Positions 14,832 to 21,867 of a stretch of DNA of 24,100 nt are shown here, in pieces. The notes beneath the pieces are model-generated. The model was not told the DNA's origin, did no database searches, and saw nothing but the letters and a program-made list of their open reading frames with translations. The stretch is from a virus, in the IMG/VR virus record IMGVR_UViG_3300047481_001082, positions 1 through 24,100 of that record; one strand, 5' to 3'. Each line of letters starts with the position of its first letter. Position 1 is the first letter of the stretch. Position numbers and translations under genes: made by a program.

Positions 14832-15337
14832 ATCTGATATTCCTTTGTGATGGTGTTTATGAAATTGAAAAGCAAAGAAGCATCGTAAGGTTTGGAACCA
14901 TCATCGAAGGGTCTACTAACCTTTATGATAATCTCATCCCTATCGTCTTCCTCGTCACCAGGAACGTCTTTCAAATCCGTGGAAGTAGATACGTCTGTGG
15001 GTTTCCTCACCGAAAAGAACGCAATATATCTGCCTTGCTTCTTGACCACAGCTAGTTCCTTGTTTCGATTGTTGGTCATCTCCGTTGAACTAAACCGAAG
15101 TTCATTTGGAACCTTTTTATAAGGTTTTGAATCGAGGGTATCTAATATGTCGAGCTCTTCCTGAACAAAATTCTCCCCACGGTTTTCAGGCTTCGATACA
15201 TAATCATCGAAATCATCCTTCGCAGTTATATTCTTTACTATAGGACTCTCCATAGCTTCACGCAGAACCGACCTGATAAGTTCCGATGTTAAATACATCG
15301 ACTCTCTCGCAAGGATGACATCAGATTTAGTAGACAT
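14828..15337 (-). CDS. Hypothetical protein downstream of the protease (169 aa)
   Basis: I placed the start at 15337, where the protease stop and this ATG share one base (TAATG), a typical coupled junction. The alternative ATG at 15298 has GAGAGAG just upstream. It would give MYLTSELIRSVLREAMES, closer to the leader pattern of the other small proteins. The frame is open above 15337, but that extension would overlap the protease. The protein is acidic, with a disordered Asp/Glu-rich stretch (DVPGDEEDDRDE, near residue 130) and a final helix (SLLFNFINTITKEYQ). No family is recognised. It overlaps the next gene by four bases. Function unknown. Confidence 0.65.
   Translation of the reverse strand: MSTKSDVILARESMYLTSELIRSVLREAMESPIVKNITAKDDFDDYVSKPENRGENFVQEELDILDTLDSKPYKKVPNELRFSSTEMTNNRNKELAVVKKQGRYIAFFSVRKPTDVSTSTDLKDVPGDEEDDRDEIIIKVSRPFDDGSKPYDASLLFNFINTITKEYQI
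15299..15312 (-). promoter_or_regulatory. Ribosome binding site for the alternative start at 15298
   Basis: The coding strand reads GCGAGAGAGTCG immediately before the ATG at 15298. It is one of the few purine-rich sites here and bears on which start the 169-residue gene uses. Confidence 0.35.
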
Positions 15338-15978
15338 TAACGTATTTCGTTTAGAATATCGTGGACAACTTCTTCTACCTTTACCCACTTGTTTGAAATC
15401 GGGTCGAGCACAGCTGGTTGTGACTGTAGAGATTCTTGAAGCTGACCGTTAGGAAACATGAAAGCTCCTATTGTAGATGGATTACTAACAAAATCGAACG
15501 CAATCAGTTCAAAGTCATCATCAACTTCGACTGTGTTTTCATTAACCTTCTTGACAGACCCAAGCCCACGACTAGAGATTCCCAAGGTTATCCCACAATT
15601 AAACAGTTCCTTTAAAATGTTTCCGCTCGGCGTCGTCAATATCTCAACCTCACCGTTGAGGTCGGAACCATCCCACCACATTCTGGATATGTTATGAGAG
15701 ACATTCTTCAAATTTACAACGGAACTCTCTGGGTGATCCAACTCTCCCATAGCCCTCTTTTGCTTTACAAAATTCTCCTCATACTTCTTGGCTTCCCTTT
15801 GTAAAATTTCCAATGGATATACACGTCCGTTCTGATTCTTCGCCTCAGCACGCTGCAAAACTCCACTTACGATAAGCTTTCTAGCTGCATCGCCTACGCC
15901 TTCAGTCAAACATTTTGACTTTATGGTGAACTGCATACACTCAAGAAGTAACGGTTTTTTTTGATTTAGGTCATTCAT
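15337..15978 (-). CDS. 21: Prohead maturation protease (gp21 type)
   Basis: T4 gp21 is a serine protease that cleaves capsid, scaffold and internal proteins after [L/I]-x-E inside the prohead. From the ATG at 15978, one base after the upstream stop, the protein has 213 residues against 212 in T4. An open extension to 16158 only overlaps the upstream gene and reads as Arg/Gln/Pro-rich nonsense. Motifs: GVLQRAEAKNQNGRVYP (39-55), the His region RAMGELDHPES (75-85, His82), SHNISRMWWDG (94-104), the Ser region ITLGISSRGLGS (130-141, Ser135/136), and DFELIAFDFVSNPST (155-169). L-T-E followed by Gly near residue 26 could be a self-cleavage site. The protease may act on the leaders found on neighbouring proteins. 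Confidence 0.95.
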   Translation of the reverse strand: MNDLNQKKPLLLECMQFTIKSKCLTEGVGDAARKLIVSGVLQRAEAKNQNGRVYPLEILQREAKKYEENFVKQKRAMGELDHPESSVVNLKNVSHNISRMWWDGSDLNGEVEILTTPSGNILKELFNCGITLGISSRGLGSVKKVNENTVEVDDDFELIAFDFVSNPSTIGAFMFPNGQLQESLQSQPAVLDPISNKWVKVEEVVHDILNEIR

Positions 15979-15979
15979 A

Positions 15980-16636
15980 TTACTTCGAGATGGCTTTATC
16001 CAATTCGGTTGATGGTTGTGGGGCTGCTGGAGCGGCTGGTGCTGGAGCGGCTGGTTTTTGAACTTGCGGAGTTTGAGCGGCCGGCGGAGCTGCTGCGGGT
16101 TTCGCCGGGGCCTTCTCAGCAGAGTCAACGATCTTGATAGGAACGGTGACATCAACAAAATATTGTTTCTTATCGTCGCCGGTTATTATCAACTGATAAT
16201 CGTCCTTACCATACCAGTCCTCGACTGTTACATCCACCACTCTTAAAGCGTATTTCGTCTTAAATTGACCGTATCCCTTACTTCCCTGAACTTCTATGTT
16301 CTTGCCGAGAAGCTTTTGTTTAAGAGCGGATGAAAATTTTTGTGAAATGCCTGCCTCAGCTGCTGACAAGCTTTTTCTGAAAGCGTTAATGTCCTTTGAG
16401 GAATCATATTGGACGTCTTCCAACAAAACTCCATCCTCAATGGAATCACCATCGTTGTTAGATTCGACGTCTGAACAAACCTTATATCCTAATTTTTCGA
16501 TATAAGCGGTGGCTTTATTCTTACCTCCCTTTCGGAAAGCAAATGGTGTAGCATAGCCTGCAACGTTTCCGGTGGAAGTCATCTCTTCGAGAACTTCTTC
16601 AACGAGTTTTTTGATTATACTGCTTATATCTTTCAT
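15980..16636 (-). CDS. Head-module protein with leader and Ala/Pro tail (218 aa)
   Basis: This 218-residue protein begins MKDISSIIKKLVEEVLEEMT, an amphipathic leader similar to others here, then TGNVAGYATPFAFRKGGKNK. Residues about 80-170 look like a folded alpha/beta domain (KSLSAAEAGISQKFSSALKQ, YQLIITGDDKKQYFVDVTV). The last 45 residues are a flexible Ala/Pro/Gln tail (KPAAAPPAAQTPQVQKPAAP). It overlaps the upstream gene by four bases and ends one base before the protease start. Position between portal and protease matches the T4 core-protein genes 67 and 68, but no sequence link is visible. Probably an internal or core component of the prohead. Confidence 0.65.
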   Translation of the reverse strand: MKDISSIIKKLVEEVLEEMTSTGNVAGYATPFAFRKGGKNKATAYIEKLGYKVCSDVESNNDGDSIEDGVLLEDVQYDSSKDINAFRKSLSAAEAGISQKFSSALKQKLLGKNIEVQGSKGYGQFKTKYALRVVDVTVEDWYGKDDYQLIITGDDKKQYFVDVTVPIKIVDSAEKAPAKPAAAPPAAQTPQVQKPAAPAPAAPAAPQPSTELDKAISK

Positions 16637-17505
16637 TTGTGGATGACGTTATTTACCTCTTTAAGTAACTCATGTGACATCAAAAGAAGCATTACGTGAC
16701 TATCCTTAACTCCACGTTGAACGTTTAACGAGCTCAACTGATTCACGACTTCCATGATTTTTATTTGGGTGATCTTAGAATCAACCTTCTCACAGATGGT
16801 TGTGAGGTTTGTCTTCAGCTTCTCTCGTTCAGCTATAACAAATGTAGAAATTGAATTTGTGTTGGAAATGTTGTTAATATACTCTCTCAGAATAGATTTT
16901 TGGTCAGAGTTTAGAGAATCATATTTCTTGTTTAGATTGTCCACCAAAAACTTGTAAGCCAACAACCTTATATCTTCACTCTGATTCCTATACTCTTCCA
17001 ATAAAACGTCTTCCTTACTTACAGTTGGGGAATTTTTGACCTTGACTAAATTTTCAATGAGGAAATCTTTGGCTTGAATAACTTCGGCAATATCGAACCT
17101 ATCTGAACTAACATGACTCTCAAAAACCTTAAACGCCGATGCATAGACCTTGTAATTCTTGATAGATGACTTTAGAAAGCTCTCTATTGGATACGTCTCC
17201 TTTATCTCTTTTATGAGGGTATATTTTTCAGAATTGAGTTTTCTGTTATCCAATCGGTCCCTAGCCTTCAACACGACATCCAACGCTCTTGAGGCTTTTT
17301 TGTCATCCAAAAACTGCTCATTTACGATGAAGTTGTAAAGTTGCCATTCTTTTCCGAGTTCCGTAGACTCCTTAAAATACTTGAAGAGAATATCTTTCGC
17401 CCTCGAATCTTTTTTATCCGAGAGTATCTCAGCGGTAAGCTGACGTGTTAGCAATTCAAACAATATTCCTGTATTTTTGAACTTTGAGTGTTTTGATTTT
17501 TGCAT
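16633..17505 (-). CDS. Head-module protein of unknown function (290 aa)
   Basis: This 290-residue, almost all-helical protein begins MQKSKHSKFKNTGILFELLTRQLTAEIL. Charged helices run its full length; no catalytic motif, membrane segment or leader cleavage site stands out. It sits directly after the portal gene, where T4 has small prohead core genes, but it is much larger than gp67 or gp68. A structural or assembly role is inferred from position. The 67-base gap before it contains two TATTTAT boxes and a GAGG element 13 bases before the ATG; the GAGG is partly inside a weak 6-bp stem (17520-17525 with 17542-17547). Confidence 0.65.
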   Translation of the reverse strand: MQKSKHSKFKNTGILFELLTRQLTAEILSDKKDSRAKDILFKYFKESTELGKEWQLYNFIVNEQFLDDKKASRALDVVLKARDRLDNRKLNSEKYTLIKEIKETYPIESFLKSSIKNYKVYASAFKVFESHVSSDRFDIAEVIQAKDFLIENLVKVKNSPTVSKEDVLLEEYRNQSEDIRLLAYKFLVDNLNKKYDSLNSDQKSILREYINNISNTNSISTFVIAEREKLKTNLTTICEKVDSKITQIKIMEVVNQLSSLNVQRGVKDSHVMLLLMSHELLKEVNNVIHK

Positions 17506-17527
17506 ATTGTCGAGTTTACCTCAATTT

Positions 17528-17534
17528 ATAAATA
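17528..17534 (-). promoter_or_regulatory. TATTTAT box upstream of the 290-aa gene
   Basis: The coding strand reads CATATTTATAAATTGAGG, 22 nt before the ATG. It also contains TATAAATT, one base off the T4 late -10 sequence TATAAATA in the correct orientation. A second TATTTAT lies at 17557-17563. Confidence 0.4.
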
Positions 17535-17572
17535 TGTTTGGATTGAGCAAAATTTAATAAATACTTCACTAT

Positions 17573-19600
17573 TTACCCTTTTATATCACCGGGCTGTTCC
17601 AGTATATTGGATTCATCTAATAGGGATTTGGTCGTCCCAGATGATTTTGACTCTCTCAATAGCGACTTTTTATTGGATTCCACGTCAATTTTAAGAAACT
17701 TCTTTAAACGAGACACATCCACAGACTCTCTTGCCAGCGGGCTTCCCTTCGCAAACTTGTGTCTTATCGGGTCCACCCGGCTCACAGAATTGTTTTCAAG
17801 TCTTCCTGTGGGGTCTTCTCCGAAAGGATAGTCTGTCGCTTTTTTAATCCCTGCTTGCGACGCTCTTGGTTTCGCCTTCTCGGTCAAAGGCGCCTCAGTA
17901 TCCTCCGGCGGCTCACCCTCAGCACCCGGTTCCTCACCTTCGGCTCCCGGCTCTCCGCCTTCAGCGCCTGGCTCTCCCTCGGCTCCCGGCTCACCCTCTG
18001 GAGCAAACTCATCTCCACCGAAGCCTCCTCCGCCTCCGCCTCCGCCGCCCATAGAAGGTTCGTCGCCTCCGCCGCCGACGTCTTCCAATTCGCCCTCGGC
18101 GTTTACCTTTTGGAGAGAAACAGCAGGATCATTACCCTCTTCTTCAATCTGCTTGAATCTCCATGACTGCTTAACATCGCCGATTACCTCGTTCTTCGAC
18201 GTGAGTATGTCATCATCAGACATATTAAAGATGTTTTTGTATATCCAATCCTTAGAGAAAAGTTTATTCTCCATCATGTCTTTAGCAACACCGACCTTAT
18301 TTCCCCAAATATCTATCTTCTCTTTTTCAAAGATAGTTGATGGATTCGTAAGCTCCAACGAAAAATCCACCAAGTTGGCATCGGTGTAACCCTGTGAATA
18401 CAAATGAACCACCGCTATCTTTGTGAGCTCGGATGTAAGAATCTTCTGGATTCTGTTGACAGTCCTCGAAAATCTGACGTCTTCTGATGCGAGAGTTGCT
18501 TTGCCGCTCAAATCTTCTTCATACCCCAAGAACGCCTTAGGTATCTTCAGCGCTGCCATCATCTTATTTCTTAGATACTCAATATCTTCGGTTCCGGTAA
18601 ACTCCATTCCGCCGAGGGGTTCTATACTGGTTCCACTATCACTTCCACGGACTGGCAGATAGAAATCCTCCACCATGTTTTGAAGATTGAATCTCAAATT
18701 GTAATCCCCTGTGTTTTCATCCATATAGGGAATCTTCTTCATCTTCGATATGGTTCTTTCCATAAAGTTGTCCACTTCGGATGGAGGAATGTTTCCGACG
18801 TCGATTTTGAAGACACGCTTATCTGGCGCACGCATTATTCTATGAATAAGCATCGCGTCTTCCATAAGACTCAACTGTTTCCAAACACGTCTAGCACCCT
18901 CAACCATAGATTTACCGTATGGCAAGAAGTTACTGTCGGATATTAATCTGAAATGTGCAATTTGATAGTTCTCAAGCTCTTCCATTACGCCCGCTGGGGT
19001 GGTAATCTGATACCGAACGTAATTTTTGTTCAATGGGTCGGAGTTTTCTACACGGACCACATTGTATGCGGAAATCGGTTCGACCAAATAAACACCATAC
19101 TCGGGAGAAATGTTCATCTTCAAATAGAAGTCTCCATACTTGCACATATTCCTAGTCCAAGACCAGAGATTGAATTCTATGTTCAGAATGTCATAAAAAA
19201 GATTTTCGAGTATTTTCTTTATGTTGTTGTCTGCCGCTTTGATGTTCAGAACAAACCCCATCTCGTTATGAGTTAGACACTCATCGGCATAAATATCCAA
19301 AGCCGACGCGATGATTGGATCCATATCCATCGTATCGTAATCTCTGAAAAGTTCTAACCTTGAAGCCTGATATGCGAGGTTGAAATCTCTTCCATACTGA
19401 TTGTAACCAGAAGTCCGGATTCGATTGAATCTATCACGAAGAGAACTCCGGTCCGTAGCATACTGAACCTGGTCAGTATCCTTTATCTTAAGCATCTTTC
19501 CGCCGACGTTTCTTACAATGACATCGGTAGAGAAAAGTCTTTTAAGTCTCGAATAAAGACTGCGAGACTTTAAATCGAGAGGTTTATCTGAATCAATCAT
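17573..19600 (-). CDS. 20: Portal protein (gp20 type) with long C-terminal extension
   Basis: The portal is the dodecameric ring at one capsid vertex through which DNA is packaged. Residues about 1-495 match gp20: YQASRLELFRDYDTMDMDPI (about 77-96), ALDIYADECLT, NLWSWTRNMCKYGDFYLKM, PYGKSMVEGARRVWKQL (227-242), RAPDKRVFKIDVGN, and LKIPKAFLGYEEDLSGKATL (351-370). T4 gp20 is 524 residues; this protein has 675. The extra part is a Gly run and acidic GAEGEP repeats (about 507-570), then a basic helical tail of about 100 residues. The tail contains LTE, LLRE, LLDE and ILE sites suitable for the prohead protease. The start lies 34 bases after the terminase gene, with no Shine-Dalgarno sequence but a TATTTAT box 16 nt upstream. 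Confidence 0.96.
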   Translation of the reverse strand: MIDSDKPLDLKSRSLYSRLKRLFSTDVIVRNVGGKMLKIKDTDQVQYATDRSSLRDRFNRIRTSGYNQYGRDFNLAYQASRLELFRDYDTMDMDPIIASALDIYADECLTHNEMGFVLNIKAADNNIKKILENLFYDILNIEFNLWSWTRNMCKYGDFYLKMNISPEYGVYLVEPISAYNVVRVENSDPLNKNYVRYQITTPAGVMEELENYQIAHFRLISDSNFLPYGKSMVEGARRVWKQLSLMEDAMLIHRIMRAPDKRVFKIDVGNIPPSEVDNFMERTISKMKKIPYMDENTGDYNLRFNLQNMVEDFYLPVRGSDSGTSIEPLGGMEFTGTEDIEYLRNKMMAALKIPKAFLGYEEDLSGKATLASEDVRFSRTVNRIQKILTSELTKIAVVHLYSQGYTDANLVDFSLELTNPSTIFEKEKIDIWGNKVGVAKDMMENKLFSKDWIYKNIFNMSDDDILTSKNEVIGDVKQSWRFKQIEEEGNDPAVSLQKVNAEGELEDVGGGGDEPSMGGGGGGGGGFGGDEFAPEGEPGAEGEPGAEGGEPGAEGEEPGAEGEPPEDTEAPLTEKAKPRASQAGIKKATDYPFGEDPTGRLENNSVSRVDPIRHKFAKGSPLARESVDVSRLKKFLKIDVESNKKSLLRESKSSGTTKSLLDESNILEQPGDIKG

Positions 19601-19616
19601 AGTTTACTGTGTGTTG

Positions 19617-19623
19617 ATAAATA
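19617..19623 (-). promoter_or_regulatory. TATTTAT box upstream of the portal gene
   Basis: The coding strand reads CTATTTATCAACAC, 16 nt before the portal ATG, in the 34-base gap after terminase. Candidate late promoter element. Confidence 0.35.
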
Positions 19624-19634
19624 GTGTGACAGTG

Positions 19635-21257
19635 TTATAATAACCACTTTAGGTCTTCGTTTCTTCTAGCACCTGGGCTAGTTGTGAACGTAGACCCAAC
19701 GGGTGACGGCATAGACCAGTATTCACGGCCTCTGTCAACAGAACGGCGATAGACGGGTTCTCCGCCGCCAGTTTTGTTTATTCCGTCCAACAATGCTTTT
19801 TGATATTCCCCCGAATCGGCCCTTAACCTAAGAGCTGTGTCTCTGACCCACAGCCCAACACCTAACGATGTAACCAAATCGTCATTATAACCGGTCATGG
19901 CTTCCGCCTTACTTCCGTTCCATATGAATACGGAAAGTTCCTCGTAAAGCCGGACGGAATTTGTTTTAACAGATTTGTCTCTGAAATATGTCTCCAGCTT
20001 CGATATTATCAGCGGTCTAGTTCTCGTGGTTGTCGTGAAGCCAGGCACCATATTTTTTTCTTGACGATTGATCTTGTTCGATGTCTGTCTTTCGAGGTCA
20101 ACATACTGGAGGTCAGCGCTGCTATAGAAAGTATTCGGATAACCGATGTCAATTATTTGTTGAAGGGTTGCCCACCCCACGTTGTTGTTTTCTACCACCA
20201 AAATAGCATTGTTGTATTCCGTGGCCACACTTACCAGAAGATTTCCATAACCCTTCGTATCCACAAGACCCTTGAATTCCGCCACTTGTTCCATGCTTTG
20301 CATATCCAGCACATGAAATGCAGATTTGTCACGTCCGTCGCCCCGAGCCACGTCCGCGCACACCAAATAGGAACGAGAATAATCCGCCGGCTTCCATATC
20401 CACAACGATTGGTCAACCCATCTACGTTCAATCGGGTCTTCTATGCCAGCAGACTTTATCCACTTTAAAGTATCGACGTCAAGAACAGTATGCCCCGTGG
20501 TCGTAAAGTCACAATCACACTCCTGTGCTGAACCTTTCACTCCCAACAGTTCCGTCTGTTCATTTCTCCAATCCTGTGTTCTTTCTGGGTGAAGATGCCA
20601 CGGAAGGTTTATCGTGTTAAATTTGTTTTCTTTCTGTTCTGATGCTACCCACGTTTTATGAAAGAAGTTTCCTACACCGTTTGGAGTGCTTAGAATTATG
20701 GCCTTTCCTCCCGTGGAGAGGGTCTGTTGAGCCGACAACCAAATTTCTTCTATGTTGTCGATGAATGCGGCCTCATCAATGATTAGAAGGGATAGAGCAG
20801 AAGAACGGCCCGCATCTCCGGAAGAAGACACCGCTTTTATCTGAGAACCGTTCTTCAAACGAAGGGACAATCTATTATCCTCAATACAAGGTATCTTCAA
20901 CCACGATGGGAGGTTGTTATTAGCAAACCTCACCCTGGTAACAATTTCTTTTGAAGTCTCCTGTTTGATGCTGATACAGAGAATGTTCTTGTCGCTGTGG
21001 AACACCATCAACCAAAGAGAATACGCAGAAGTCAGCGTGGTTATTCCCATCTGACGAGACTTCAATATGATGTTATAGTCAAAGTCTACGAGGTTCTTGA
21101 GCGCGGATTCTTGGAACGGATATAAGTCAAATGGAATTGTTCCCCTCAACGGATGTTGAATCTTGACATACTTTTTCATAAAGTATATCGGGTCGGAAAG
21201 ACACTTCTTGTATTCTTCCTTAATTACATCCCGTATGTTTACTTTAACATCACTCAT
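19635..21257 (-). CDS. 17: Terminase large subunit (gp17 type)
   Basis: This 540-residue protein is the ATP-driven packaging motor and headful nuclease. The ATPase domain has the adenine-binding FDLYPFQ region (43-49), Walker A SRQMGITT (67-74), Walker B LLIIDEAAF (157-165, D161, E162) and the coupling motif STPNG (190-194). The nuclease domain keeps three acidic positions: D302 in CADVARGDGRDKS, E356 in VVENNNVG, and D459/D460 in GYNDDLVTSLGVG. This agrees with T4 gp17 (610 residues), which uses D401, E458 and D542. The gene overlaps the upstream zinc-ribbon gene by eight bases, as expected for a small/large terminase pair. No intein or frameshift is visible. Confidence 0.98.
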   Translation of the reverse strand: MSDVKVNIRDVIKEEYKKCLSDPIYFMKKYVKIQHPLRGTIPFDLYPFQESALKNLVDFDYNIILKSRQMGITTLTSAYSLWLMVFHSDKNILCISIKQETSKEIVTRVRFANNNLPSWLKIPCIEDNRLSLRLKNGSQIKAVSSSGDAGRSSALSLLIIDEAAFIDNIEEIWLSAQQTLSTGGKAIILSTPNGVGNFFHKTWVASEQKENKFNTINLPWHLHPERTQDWRNEQTELLGVKGSAQECDCDFTTTGHTVLDVDTLKWIKSAGIEDPIERRWVDQSLWIWKPADYSRSYLVCADVARGDGRDKSAFHVLDMQSMEQVAEFKGLVDTKGYGNLLVSVATEYNNAILVVENNNVGWATLQQIIDIGYPNTFYSSADLQYVDLERQTSNKINRQEKNMVPGFTTTTRTRPLIISKLETYFRDKSVKTNSVRLYEELSVFIWNGSKAEAMTGYNDDLVTSLGVGLWVRDTALRLRADSGEYQKALLDGINKTGGGEPVYRRSVDRGREYWSMPSPVGSTFTTSPGARRNEDLKWLL

Positions 21258-21858
21258 GTTTGGATGTCAGTTCTTCCAATGATTTAGATATTCTACCCAA
21301 CGCCAAATCACACTCTTTCAAATCATTCTCAGCATCTTCCAAAACCATCGCCTTTGTGGTATCTTTCCAAACATCTTTGCTTCCGTCCTCATTAAAGTAA
21401 ACGATGTCATCGGTAGTCGTTTTCAGATGATGTATGGTTTCCAGCAACTTCGCTCGGAAATCTTCCACCTTTCCACGTTGGAGTTTCAAAACTTTTTCGA
21501 TTTCATAATCACGAAACTTACCGTCCACTTTCAACTTAGATTCAAACTCTGAGTTACACTCGTAACATCTGCCGGTTCTCGGGAAAACTCTGTCATCCAA
21601 ATAATTTCCCCACTTCATGTCACGTTTACACATCGAACACAGCAAGGTGCTCGACTCGGAAGAAACCTTACCCAATTTATTTACACGTTTCTTATAACCA
21701 TTCTTTTTTATCCAACATCTACCAGCAGAGTCTTCCCAAGATTCGCCTTCTTTCCGAGACTCCAAATTAGAATCCCATCCAACCTGAGTAAAAGGCCTGT
21801 CTCCTGCTAGGTATCCCCGAACGATGTCTATGTTACTGCGATTTTTTGCGTGATTCAT
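21250..21858 (-). CDS. Zinc-ribbon protein, candidate terminase small subunit
   Basis: This 202-residue protein lies immediately upstream of the large terminase and overlaps it, the place of gene 16 in T4. The N-terminal half includes DRPFTQVGWDS and WEDSAGRCWIKKNGYKKRVN. A four-cysteine ribbon follows (C74-x2-C77, then C98-x2-C101), and the C-terminal 85 residues are a charged coiled coil. T4 gp16 is 164 residues and forms oligomeric rings through helical segments; I know of no zinc ribbon in it. The gene pair and size support a small-terminase role in recognising DNA, with the ribbon as a possible DNA-binding part. Alternative: a regulatory DNA-binding protein of unrelated type. Confidence 0.6.
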   Translation of the reverse strand: MNHAKNRSNIDIVRGYLAGDRPFTQVGWDSNLESRKEGESWEDSAGRCWIKKNGYKKRVNKLGKVSSESSTLLCSMCKRDMKWGNYLDDRVFPRTGRCYECNSEFESKLKVDGKFRDYEIEKVLKLQRGKVEDFRAKLLETIHHLKTTTDDIVYFNEDGSKDVWKDTTKAMVLEDAENDLKECDLALGRISKSLEELTSKHE

Positions 21859-21867
21859 AAATGTAAC

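Noticed and set aside
15979-16158. 60-codon upstream extension of the protease gene
   Set aside because: It overlaps the 218-residue gene in another frame and reads as Arg/Gln/Pro-rich nonsense. Starting at 15978 gives 213 residues, the T4 gp21 length.
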